19,045 nt of DNA, from the NCBI GenBank assembly GCA_950071875.1, contig CATMNW010000016.1, positions 1 to 19,045 of the forward strand. The letters run 5' to 3'. Shown here one piece after another: positions 5,952 to 13,700 of this stretch. The translations under genes and the position numbers were made by a program. This stretch comes from an uncultured Erythrobacteraceae bacterium (GTDB lineage Bacteria > Pseudomonadota > Alphaproteobacteria > Sphingomonadales > Sphingomonadaceae). The notes beneath the pieces were generated by a model, which had not been told where the DNA came from, ran no database searches, and saw only the letters and a list, made by a program, of their open reading frames with translations. Position 1 is the first letter of the stretch. The number at the start of each line of letters is the position of its first letter.

Positions 5952-8689
5952 GAGGGTTCATTCTCTGCTGGCGAGGGCTGCGGGCTAACAACACCTTGCG
6001 CGACGCGCTGTAAAGCCTCTTCGAGTGTCACACGTGTGACGCGCGTGCCTTCGGGAAAAGCGGACAGCAACCGGCTGGGGAAGGCGGGAGACAGAACGAT
6101 GAAATGGCCGCTGTCATCCCGGGTGCGGATAAGCCGGCCGAATGCCTGGGCGAGACGGGCCCGAATGATGCGGTCGTCATAGCGCTGCGCGCCGCCTTCC
6201 TGTTCGGCAGCAGCCGCGCGGCGGGCGCGATGGAGGATGGTGGGGCGCGGCCAGGGAACGCTTTCCATGACTACGCAGCGCAAGCTCTGTCCCGGCACGT
6301 CGACCCCGTCGCGCAGGGCATCGGTCCCCAGCAGGCTGGCACGCGGATCGTCGCGGAAAATGTCGGTTAGCGTGCCCGTGTCGATGGGATCGACATGCTG
6401 GGCATAGAGCGGCAGGCCCGCCCTCGCGAGCCGGTCCGCTATACGTCCATAGACGGCACGCATACGGCGGATCGCGGTAAACAGGCCGAGCACGCCGCCA
6501 TCGGATGCTTCGACCAGCCTGGCATAGGCGCCCGCCAGCGCGGGAATGTCGCCCCTGCGGATATCGGTGACGATCAGCACTTCGGCGCGGCTGGCATAAT
6601 CGAAGGGGCTATCGGCCTGGGCAGTCTTCGGCAGCAGTTCGAGATGCGGTGCCCCGCTCTTGGCGATGGCATGGGGCCAGTCAGGCCCGCTCTCGTCCCG
6701 GTCGGTCAGCGTGGCGCTGGTCAACATCACACCATGGGCGGGTTCCAGTACGACCTTGGCGAAGGGCTTCATCGGGTCCAGCCAATGGCGGTACAAGCCG
6801 ACATCGAATTCGCGCGCATCGTTGCGATCGACCTGCAACCAGTCGACGAATTCGGGATCGGCCGGTCCGCCAAGACGCGACAACAGCGCCTCCCATGCCG
6901 CGATCAGGTCGATGCGCCACGCAAGAGAATGCCGCGCACCCTCGATCCGTGCGCGCCCTTGTCCGTCGAGCCAGTCCGGCGCATCTTCCATGATGGCTTC
7001 GAGCCGTCCTGCAAGCTTGAGCAGCGGGGTGCGGATCATGGCCAGTGCCTGCGCGGCAGTCCCGGCAGCTTCGACCAGTTCGCCGGGAAGCTGGGATGTC
7101 TCGGTCTCGATCCCGTATCCGGCCTCCAGCCCCTTTTCGTCGCGCGCGAAAGTCGTCGCACGCACAGTGGCAAGCAATTGCTCCAGTGGGCCGAGTGGTG
7201 CGCCCTCGGCAAGGCGTCCCAGCCAGCCTTCCGAAGGCAATGCCTGCGCAGCTTCCACTGCATCCTCCACCGCTTCGCCGCCTGCATCGTCATAACTTGC
7301 GACATCGGCAAGACGCGCGGAAAGGCCGCGCCTTCGACCGCGGCTGTTCTTTTCCGGGCCGATGATCCAGCGGCGTAGTTCGATCGCTTCCTGCCCGGTC
7401 AGCGCGGCGGAAAAAGTGCTGTCAGCCGCATCGAACACGTGATGGCCTTCGTCGAAGACGATGCGGGTCGGACGCCCGTTTGCATCGCGTCCCCGGGCCG
7501 CGTTGACCATCACCAGCGCGTGGTTGGCAATGACGAGGTCGGCCTGGGCGGCGTTGCGCGCGCTCCTTTCGATGAAGCATTTGCGGTAATGCGGGCAGCC
7601 GGCATAAACGCATTCGCCGCGCTGGTCGGTCAGTGCCGCGATCCCGCGCTTGCGGAACAGCGTGCCGAGCCACCCTGGCAGGTCGCCACCGATCATGTCG
7701 CCGTCCTGCGAATAGGCGGCCCATCGCGCCACCAGATGCGCCAGGATGGCGGGACGTCCCGCAAAACCGCCCTGCAACGCATCTTCCAGGTTGAGCAAAC
7801 ACAGGTAGTTTTCGCGGCCCTTGCGCACGACTACCGGTGGCGATCCGTCCGCACGCGAAGCAGGCCAGGCGCGCGCGCTTTCCTTGCGCAACTGGCGCTG
7901 CAGGTTCTTGGTGTAGGTGCTGACCCAGACCGTCCCACCCGAGCGTTCCGCCCATAGCGATGCGGGCGCAAGATAGCCCAGCGTCTTGCCGATACCGGTG
8001 CCGGCCTGCGCCAGCAGCACATGTGGGCGCTTGTGCTTGTCGCGCGGGGTGAAGACATGGCCCGCCCCCCTTGAGAACAGCCGTTGCCCTTCGCGCCGTT
8101 CGGCGCCTTCACCGGTCAGCCGTTCGAGATGCGCCTCGATCTCCGGTTCGTCGATCAGGACTTGCGCGGGCTGCGGGCGTTCGGGCGTTTCTTCCCATTC
8201 CGGCAGGCGCGAGAACAGCCATTTTTCCGCGCGTTCGGGACGGCGCACATGGGGCGCGAGGACATTGGCCCATGGCCAGCGCAATCGTGCGAGCGATTGC
8301 AGTGTCGACCAGGCCCCTTCGCGCGTCGCCCATTCCTCGCTCTCGCAGGTCGCAACCAATGCGCCGGCAGCCTGCTGGAGCAGGAGCGGGACAACGGCAT
8401 CGTCCGCAGGTTCGCCCAGACCAAGCGCGTCTGCCAGCCCCTTGGGGGTCGGCACGCAAAACCGCGCCGGATGCACGAAGGCGAACAGTTCCAGCAGGTC
8501 GAGCCCGTTGAGATCGGGATAGCCCAGCCGGTTCGCGACAAGCGGGGCGTTCATCAGCAGCTGCGGAGTATCGGCGGCCGCCATTACAGCCTCGCCCTTG
8601 GAGCAGCCGCGCGTCGCGCCGTTCGCATCGCGTAACCACGTTCCGGCGTGGCTGGCGTGAAGGGCTGGGAGGGGTAGCGGTTCGCTCAC
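5948..8689 (-). CDS. DinG/YoaA-like iron-sulfur DNA helicase
   Basis: ATP-dependent 5'-3' superfamily 2 helicase of the XPD/DinG group, acting in DNA repair and removal of replication obstacles. The 913-aa product has Walker A (AGTGIGKT, residues 229-236), four cysteines suited to a 4Fe-4S cluster (C297, C360, C365, C371, the last three within GECVYAGCPHYRKC), the DEGH box at 413-416, LTSATL, and a C-terminal motif VI (AQAFGRLIRTRDDSG). About 220 residues precede Walker A; they show no exonuclease motif and are much longer than the N-terminus of E. coli DinG. The start is a GTG at 8689; the purine run GAAAG abuts it and is too close for a standard ribosome site. The gene is 91 nt downstream of the glycosyltransferase and overlaps sixA by 4 nt. 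Confidence 0.9.
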   Translation of the reverse strand: MSEPLPLPALHASHAGTWLRDANGATRGCSKGEAVMAAADTPQLLMNAPLVANRLGYPDLNGLDLLELFAFVHPARFCVPTPKGLADALGLGEPADDAVVPLLLQQAAGALVATCESEEWATREGAWSTLQSLARLRWPWANVLAPHVRRPERAEKWLFSRLPEWEETPERPQPAQVLIDEPEIEAHLERLTGEGAERREGQRLFSRGAGHVFTPRDKHKRPHVLLAQAGTGIGKTLGYLAPASLWAERSGGTVWVSTYTKNLQRQLRKESARAWPASRADGSPPVVVRKGRENYLCLLNLEDALQGGFAGRPAILAHLVARWAAYSQDGDMIGGDLPGWLGTLFRKRGIAALTDQRGECVYAGCPHYRKCFIERSARNAAQADLVIANHALVMVNAARGRDANGRPTRIVFDEGHHVFDAADSTFSAALTGQEAIELRRWIIGPEKNSRGRRRGLSARLADVASYDDAGGEAVEDAVEAAQALPSEGWLGRLAEGAPLGPLEQLLATVRATTFARDEKGLEAGYGIETETSQLPGELVEAAGTAAQALAMIRTPLLKLAGRLEAIMEDAPDWLDGQGRARIEGARHSLAWRIDLIAAWEALLSRLGGPADPEFVDWLQVDRNDAREFDVGLYRHWLDPMKPFAKVVLEPAHGVMLTSATLTDRDESGPDWPHAIAKSGAPHLELLPKTAQADSPFDYASRAEVLIVTDIRRGDIPALAGAYARLVEASDGGVLGLFTAIRRMRAVYGRIADRLARAGLPLYAQHVDPIDTGTLTDIFRDDPRASLLGTDALRDGVDVPGQSLRCVVMESVPWPRPTILHRARRAAAAEQEGGAQRYDDRIIRARLAQAFGRLIRTRDDSGHFIVLSPAFPSRLLSAFPEGTRVTRVTLEEALQRVAQGVVSPQPSPAENEPS

Positions 8690-8780
8690 CTTTCAGCCGT
8701 TAGAACACAAACGGAACGCGGGGCAAGCCAAGGATCCGGCTTCGCGGTGGGTAGCGGGTGTCGACCGTTGGGCCGTTCGA

Positions 8781-10355
8781 TTATTGTATTGTGGCGGAAA
8801 GGGTAGAGCATCCTGTCCGGCCGATCGACGCTCCACCCAGTGCGAGAAGCTTTGCGCCGGTTTCCGGATCGCAGCTCGCAACGGTTCTGGCCGGCAGCCG
8901 CTCCGGCAAGGTCACGAGCCGATCGACCTGCAATCCACGCGTTTGCCAGACTAGTGCATAATATCGCAGTTGGGGGATATAGTTGGGGCGATCACCCAGA
9001 TCGATACCGGGCTCGATTACCAGAACCTCGGTCTCGCCGGCATTGTGGAGGGTCTCCAGAACGTCCCCGTACATGGCCTGCGGGTAGTATGCGCGATCGA
9101 GGAGCAGGTCATAGCGCATCCCCCCGGTACGCACGACCATGTTCGCGGCGGCGACGGCAACCAGAAGCAGGGGAATGACCAGTTCCTTGCGCCCCAAAAG
9201 CTTTCCACCGCCCCCGGCAAGGAGCTTTCGGCCTTGCGCATGGATCCCGATCGCACAGGCAATTGCCAACCACGGCAGGCCCGGCAGGATATACTGGTGC
9301 AACCTCGTCGCCACGATGCTGACGCCGATGAATTGGCTGATGAAACAGCACAGCGCGAAGATGGCAGCAAGCCGCGCGCGGCCCTTGCTCGCACGGATTG
9401 CCAAGGGCGCTAGCAGGGCCAGGACGCCAAGGCTGAACAATCCGCCAAGGAACACCTCGCGGGGGTAGAACCAGGGCGGGTTGCGATGCGAATCCAGCTG
9501 TTCGGAAGACCGCCCGATGGCGTCGTTATAGAACACAGCGTCCAGATAACCCGGCGCGATACTTTCCCGCGTTATATAAAACAGGGCGAGGGGAAAGAGG
9601 GCGCAGATTCCCATCAGGACATAGCGGTAAGACAGGAAGATCCGAGCGTGCCGATTCATCAGAAATGCGTAAGCCACAGCGCCCACACCGGGCAGGATGC
9701 CGGCAACCGTCTTCGTCAGCACAGCCGCGGCAATCAGCGCGCCACAGGCAAACAGCAGGGGCCAGCGCGGGCGGGGAAGATGCAGACTGCGAAACAGAAG
9801 CGCGAGATAGGCAGTGGTAAAGAAGCACAGCACGGCATCGTAATCGGCTGTGCGAGCGCCGTGTTCTCCATAGAACCCGACGCTTGTCCCAAGCAGGACG
9901 ACAGCGATGCTTGCTGCCGCCAGGGACTTCGTATTCGCGCGGACGAAAGTGAAGACAATCGCAAGCGTCCCCAAAGCGGCAATCATGGAAGGCAGCCGCA
10001 ATGCCAATTCCGACGGGCCGAACACGTGCAGGGAAAGAGTCATCAGCCAGATCATCAAGGGGGGCTTGGTATTCCAGAGATCGGGCATGAAGCCGTAGGT
10101 CGTGACCAGGCTCCACCCGGTCCGATACATTTCGAAGGCGTTTACCGCCAATCGGGATTCGTCCCAGATTATGATTGGCGGGACCTGACGATCGACGAAC
10201 ATGAAAACGGAAAACAGCGTCAGAAGCCCGGCGAGCCAGACCCATCGACGCGGTATTCCCTGCAACCTGTTGCCTCCGGGCTGGCGCGCGGCACTTCCAT
10301 CGCCGCTTTCCCAGCGCGCGATTACCGGATCAATGCCGTGGTGGAGATTGCTCAT
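8781..10355 (-). CDS. GT39/ArnT-like membrane glycosyltransferase
   Basis: Polytopic inner-membrane GT-C enzyme of the PMT_2/ArnT group, which transfers sugars from polyprenyl-phosphate donors to lipid or protein acceptors on the periplasmic face. The product is 524 aa from the ATG at 10355. A first helix (WVWLAGLLTLFSVFMFV) is followed by a periplasmic loop with PPIIIWDESR, the Asp-Glu catalytic motif of the family, then roughly ten more hydrophobic segments and a soluble C-terminal tail. An ATG at 10415 would add 20 residues, but that stretch is AT-rich and holds an extended -10-like element (TGCTAAATA, plus 10406-10414, minus strand), so the downstream start is favoured; GGGGCACC precedes it. 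Acceptor and sugar are unknown. It stands alone, with no other envelope genes adjacent. Confidence 0.85.
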   Translation of the reverse strand: MSNLHHGIDPVIARWESGDGSAARQPGGNRLQGIPRRWVWLAGLLTLFSVFMFVDRQVPPIIIWDESRLAVNAFEMYRTGWSLVTTYGFMPDLWNTKPPLMIWLMTLSLHVFGPSELALRLPSMIAALGTLAIVFTFVRANTKSLAAASIAVVLLGTSVGFYGEHGARTADYDAVLCFFTTAYLALLFRSLHLPRPRWPLLFACGALIAAAVLTKTVAGILPGVGAVAYAFLMNRHARIFLSYRYVLMGICALFPLALFYITRESIAPGYLDAVFYNDAIGRSSEQLDSHRNPPWFYPREVFLGGLFSLGVLALLAPLAIRASKGRARLAAIFALCCFISQFIGVSIVATRLHQYILPGLPWLAIACAIGIHAQGRKLLAGGGGKLLGRKELVIPLLLVAVAAANMVVRTGGMRYDLLLDRAYYPQAMYGDVLETLHNAGETEVLVIEPGIDLGDRPNYIPQLRYYALVWQTRGLQVDRLVTLPERLPARTVASCDPETGAKLLALGGASIGRTGCSTLSATIQ

Positions 10356-10415
10356 GCAGATTGGTGCCCCTTGGGCCCAGCCGTAGCGGGGGGAAGTTAA
10401 TTTGATATTTAGCAT

Positions 10416-10646
10416 GACTGGAGCGGGGGCGACCCAAACGGGAAGTCAGCAAGGGTAACGTGCTTGTTTGGCAATTTCCTGCGCCCGTGTGCACAAGCCA
10501 TGTGCCAAACGAAAGGTGAACAAAGATCGGCAAGACTATGCCGAAACCCTTTCGGTTCATCGCAGGAGGTCGGCACCTGAACCCGAAACGATAGGACGAA
10601 ACATAGATTTTTCAGATACTTGTCGCTTTCTGAACAACCGTTCATC
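10416..10646. other. gene-free stretch between divergent genes
   Basis: About 230 nt separate the glycosyltransferase from the EcfG promoter of the next gene. Short open frames here are not supported: they lack ribosome sites and recognisable sequence. I see no strong hairpin or conserved RNA, only a weak CAGG/CCTG dyad near 10561. It probably holds the glycosyltransferase promoter. Confidence 0.4.
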
Positions 10647-10672
10647 GGAACTATGGCAAAAACATGTCCGTT
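10647..10672 (+). promoter_or_regulatory. EcfG (general stress response sigma factor) promoter
   Basis: GGAAC at 10647-10651, a 17-nt spacer and CGTT at 10669-10672 match the alphaproteobacterial EcfG/RpoE2 consensus GGAAC-N16-17-CGTT exactly. The expected transcription start lies within a few nt of the ATG at 10681, so the message is probably leaderless. Confidence 0.72.
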
Positions 10673-10680
10673 TTTAGGGC

Positions 10681-11625
10681 ATGACCAAGACACGCCACCT
10701 TATCGCCAGCGCCCCCATTGCGATTGCCGCGATGGCCACGCTCCACACCACCACTGCGACGGCCCAGGAAGCACCGACGATCGTGCTCGATGTGTCGGCT
10801 GCAGAACCCACGACGGCTCCTGTTACGGCAAGTTCGCCCGCGCCGATCGTGATCGATGTTCCTCAACAAGCACCGGTGGCCATCGACATTCCGGATTTCG
10901 AACCAGTAGTGGAAGCCCCGGTTTCCAGTGAACCGGTCGCAGCGGCGGTTGCCCGCACCACGAGCGCTCCTGCGGTGCAGAGTGAAAGCGTTCCCACCGC
11001 TAATGTTGCCAGCGAGAGCGAAAGTTCACCCCCCGCTACTGTAGCGATACCCGAAACACCTGCTGCGCTGGACACTGCCGCGCAAACAGCGCCTCTCGCA
11101 GCAGCACAGATCGAGCCGGTATCTGATCCTATCCAGGATAGTTCGAGCGCTGCCCTGCTGTTCGCCCTGCTGGGTGTCGGAGGCATCGGCCTTGCCGCAT
11201 TTCTCCTGTTCCGCTCGCGTCGCCGCCGCCGGACGAATGAAGCTCCGGTCATCGAACGCCCGATTCCCGCGGCCCGCCCGGCTATGGACCGCGATCCGCA
11301 GGTAACCACTTTCGACGCGGAGCCGGTTCATGTTGCTGCAGTCGAACCTTCGCGTCTGGTCGCAGGCAGCGACGGAGCAGCGGTCGAACTGCCCGCCCAG
11401 CTTCCGGCTAGCCGGGCCGAACGTGGCACCTTGCTGCAACGGATGATTGCCGCTCGTCCCGACAGGGCCAACCCGTTCGCATCGCACAAGGCCCGCGCTA
11501 AGCGCGCCCGCCTGATCCTGCAGTCGATCGGCACCCGTTTTACCAATCGCAAACCGAGCATCGACCTCAGCCAGTACAGCAACGTCTGGCCGGAACTGCG
11601 CGGTTGGCGCCCTGCGACGGCCTGA
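10681..11625 (+). CDS. uncharacterised signal-peptide, single-span membrane protein with conserved-looking C-terminal region
   Basis: I do not recognise a characterised family. The 314-aa product has a signal peptide (basic start, hydrophobic core, cleavage likely after ATA at residue 28), then an Ala/Pro/Val-rich acidic linker to about 155 with three copies of an AP-x-[IV]-[VIA]-D-[VI]-like motif near 31-38, 54-60 and 64-70. A transmembrane helix follows (about 156-177), a stop-transfer run RSRRRRR, and a cytoplasmic tail whose end (RMIAARPDRANPFASHKARA, 255-274, then KRARLILQS) looks like a folded or binding segment seen in other sphingomonad hypothetical proteins. It carries an exact EcfG promoter immediately upstream and a strong hairpin downstream, so it is a single-gene stress unit. 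AGGG abuts the ATG and cannot act as a normal ribosome site. A link between envelope and cytoplasm during stress is only a guess. Confidence 0.85.
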   Translation: MTKTRHLIASAPIAIAAMATLHTTTATAQEAPTIVLDVSAAEPTTAPVTASSPAPIVIDVPQQAPVAIDIPDFEPVVEAPVSSEPVAAAVARTTSAPAVQSESVPTANVASESESSPPATVAIPETPAALDTAAQTAPLAAAQIEPVSDPIQDSSSAALLFALLGVGGIGLAAFLLFRSRRRRRTNEAPVIERPIPAARPAMDRDPQVTTFDAEPVHVAAVEPSRLVAGSDGAAVELPAQLPASRAERGTLLQRMIAARPDRANPFASHKARAKRARLILQSIGTRFTNRKPSIDLSQYSNVWPELRGWRPATA

Positions 11626-11656
11626 TCCCTTCCCGACCCTCATGGGCGTCGCAGCG

Positions 11657-11692
11657 GTAGGGGCGTCTCTCCAAAAGGAGGGGCGCCCCTAT
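11657..11692 (+). terminator. hairpin terminator after the EcfG-linked gene
   Basis: GGGGCGTCTCTCC (11660-11672), loop AAAA, GGAGGGGCGCCCC (11677-11689): 13 paired positions including two G-U pairs, extended by two further A-T pairs. It lies 32 nt after the stop codon. The following T-run is short (TATT), so termination may be weak or factor-assisted. Confidence 0.7.
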
Positions 11693-11969
11693 TGCCGCGC
11701 TCACGAGGTTGGGACGTCTTTCCTACTTTGATCGGCAGGCATACGGGTGAAGGGATGACGGTTCGGTATGCCTCCTTTGCCTCCCCTACGGACGCACTTC
11801 GCAGTGGCGCTTTGCGCTATTTCCGGATTGCAATCGGGCCAATCGCGTTTTTTAACTCCAGGACAGTGGTCCATGCGGTCCATGTGACTTTAGTGGCCCT
11901 CGGCAAGTCCAACCCGCGTCCAACAGTTCGCACTTGCAACAGGAGAGCCGAGCGGCAAGAGGGTTGGCC
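11693..11969. other. gene-free leader region before lysK
   Basis: About 277 nt with no supported gene. A 93-codon open frame crosses it but lacks a ribosome site and any family resemblance. It contains a candidate promoter (11828-11856) and a tandem GGTCCATG repeat at 11868-11875 and 11877-11884. No T-box (not expected in this group), tRNA-like fold or leader peptide rich in lysine codons was recognised. Confidence 0.4.
11828..11856 (+). promoter_or_regulatory. candidate lysK promoter
   Basis: TTGCAA (11828-11833), a 17-nt spacer and TTTAAC (11851-11856). This would give a leader of roughly 105 nt before the lysK start. Both hexamers are partial matches, so confidence is low. Confidence 0.3.
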
Positions 11970-13595
11970 ATGAGCATGAACGATCTGATCGAAGCCGCAC
12001 GCGTGTCCAAGGCCTGGCCGTTCCAGGAGGCGCAGCGGCTGCTCAAACGCTATCCCGACGGGGCCAAACCCGCTGGCGCGCCCGTATTGTTCGAAACCGG
12101 TTACGGGCCCAGCGGCCTGCCGCATATCGGCACGTTTCAGGAAGTGCTGCGCACGACGCTGGTACGCCGCGCGTTCGAAGCGATGATCGGCGCAAGGCCG
12201 GAAGACGGCAAGACACGGCTCGTCGCGTTCTCGGACGATATGGATGGCCTGCGCAAAGTGCCCGACAACGTGCCCAACCGCGAGTTGCTGCAGGAGAACC
12301 TGCACCTCCCGCTGAGCCGCGTGGCCAACCCGTTCGATAGCGAATACCAAAGCTTTGCCGCGCACAACAACGCAATGCTGCGCGAATTCCTGGACCGCTT
12401 CGGCTTCCAGTACGAATTCATTGCCGCAAGTGATATGTACAACGGTGGCAAGTTCGACGACGCGTTGCGGCAGGTCCTGCGCAAGAACCAGGACATTCTC
12501 GACATCATGTTGCCCACCTTGCGTGAAGAGCGACGTCAGACCTACTCGCCGGTCCTTCCGGTCAGCCCTGCCACCGGCCGCGTCCTGCAGGTCCCGGTCG
12601 AAGTCGTTGATGCCGATGCGGGATTGATCCGCTTCACCGACGAAGACGGCACGACTGTCGAACAGTCGGCGCTGGGCGGCAATTCCAAGCTGCAATGGAA
12701 GGTCGACTGGGCGATGCGCTGGTATGCGCTGGGCGTCGACTACGAAATGTACGGGAAGGACCTGACCGACAGCGGCGTTCAGTCGGGCAAGATCGTGAAG
12801 GTGCTTGGCGGACGCAAGCCGGAAGGGCTGATCTACGAACTGTTCCTCGACCAGAACGGCGAAAAGATCAGCAAGTCGAAAGGCAATGGCCTGACGATCG
12901 AACAGTGGCTGCAATACGGCAGCGAAGAAAGCCTGGGCTTCTACATCTTCCCCAATCCCAAGAGCGCCAAGCAGTTGCACGTAGGCGTGATCCCGCGTGC
13001 GGTGGATGATTACTGGAGCTTCCGCGAGCGTCTTTCCGATCAGGAACTCGACAAGCAGCTCGGCAATCCGGTGTGGCACCTCGCAAGAGCCAACGGCGGT
13101 TTCGAAGGATCGCAGGCGCCGGGTGCGGGTGATAGCCTGCCTGTCACTTACGGCCTCTTGCTCAACCTCGCGAGTGTGCTGGGTGCCGAAGCCACCGAGG
13201 AAAGCCTGCGCGATTATCTTGCAAGCTATATCGGCGGGGACGAGATCCCCCGTGAACTCGAGGTGCTGATCGGTACGGCGGTTGCCTATACCCGCGACTA
13301 TATCGTGCCGACCCTGTCCAAGCGCGCGCCGACCCCAAACGAGGCGGAAGCCTTGCGGGCACTGGACGCCTATCTGGCCGACACACCCGAAGATGCTGCT
13401 GCGGACGATCTCCAGACCGAAGTCTACGAGATCGGAAAGCGGGAGGAATACGGTTTCGAATCCCTGCGCGACTGGTTCAAGGCGCTTTACCAGACGCTGC
13501 TTGGCAGCGATCAGGGACCACGTATGGGCAGCTTCATCGCGCTTTACGGTGTGGCGAACACCAGGGCTCTGATCGCCGATGCATTAGAACGTTAG
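11970..13595 (+). CDS. lysK: class I lysyl-tRNA synthetase
   Basis: Charges tRNA-Lys with lysine in the cytoplasm. The 541-aa product is the class I (archaeal/alphaproteobacterial) enzyme, not the class II LysS. It has the HIGH-type motif in GLPHIGTF (residues 49-56) and the KMSKS-type motif KISKSKGN (299-306), with FETGYGPSG just before the first. Length and motif spacing are normal for the family. An in-frame ATG lies at 11934 and another at 11976; 11970 is chosen because AGAGGG lies 6-7 nt before it. It is flanked by a 340-nt gap upstream and a short gap before the LOV kinase, so it is probably transcribed alone. Class I LysRS is typical of alphaproteobacteria and supports the assignment of the host. 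Confidence 0.96.
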   Translation: MSMNDLIEAARVSKAWPFQEAQRLLKRYPDGAKPAGAPVLFETGYGPSGLPHIGTFQEVLRTTLVRRAFEAMIGARPEDGKTRLVAFSDDMDGLRKVPDNVPNRELLQENLHLPLSRVANPFDSEYQSFAAHNNAMLREFLDRFGFQYEFIAASDMYNGGKFDDALRQVLRKNQDILDIMLPTLREERRQTYSPVLPVSPATGRVLQVPVEVVDADAGLIRFTDEDGTTVEQSALGGNSKLQWKVDWAMRWYALGVDYEMYGKDLTDSGVQSGKIVKVLGGRKPEGLIYELFLDQNGEKISKSKGNGLTIEQWLQYGSEESLGFYIFPNPKSAKQLHVGVIPRAVDDYWSFRERLSDQELDKQLGNPVWHLARANGGFEGSQAPGAGDSLPVTYGLLLNLASVLGAEATEESLRDYLASYIGGDEIPRELEVLIGTAVAYTRDYIVPTLSKRAPTPNEAEALRALDAYLADTPEDAAADDLQTEVYEIGKREEYGFESLRDWFKALYQTLLGSDQGPRMGSFIALYGVANTRALIADALER

Positions 13596-13700
13596 TAGCG
13601 CAGCACCGTATCCTAACATTCGATAATTCACATTCCCGATTTACACGCTATCTTCGGGATGAGGGGCCTGCGACTGGCCCGGTTCACATTGGAGGGCGTT

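Noticed and set aside
6027..6040. 14-nt perfect palindrome GTCACACGTGTGAC
   Set aside because: Falls inside the conserved reading frame of the helicase C-terminus and has half-sites in the opposite arrangement to the ubiA palindrome, so it is probably coincidental.
6395..7378. Plus-strand open frame of 327 codons
   Set aside because: Lies wholly antisense to the DinG-like helicase and shows no recognisable motif; a result of high GC content.
9486..10400. Plus-strand open frame of 304 codons
   Set aside because: Antisense to the membrane glycosyltransferase, whose helices and DE motif are clear on the other strand.
11692..11973. Small open frame of 93 codons before lysK
   Set aside because: No ribosome site, no family resemblance, and composition like non-coding sequence; treated as leader.
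11817..13079. Minus-strand open frame of 420 codons
   Set aside because: Antisense to lysK, which has both class I synthetase signatures.
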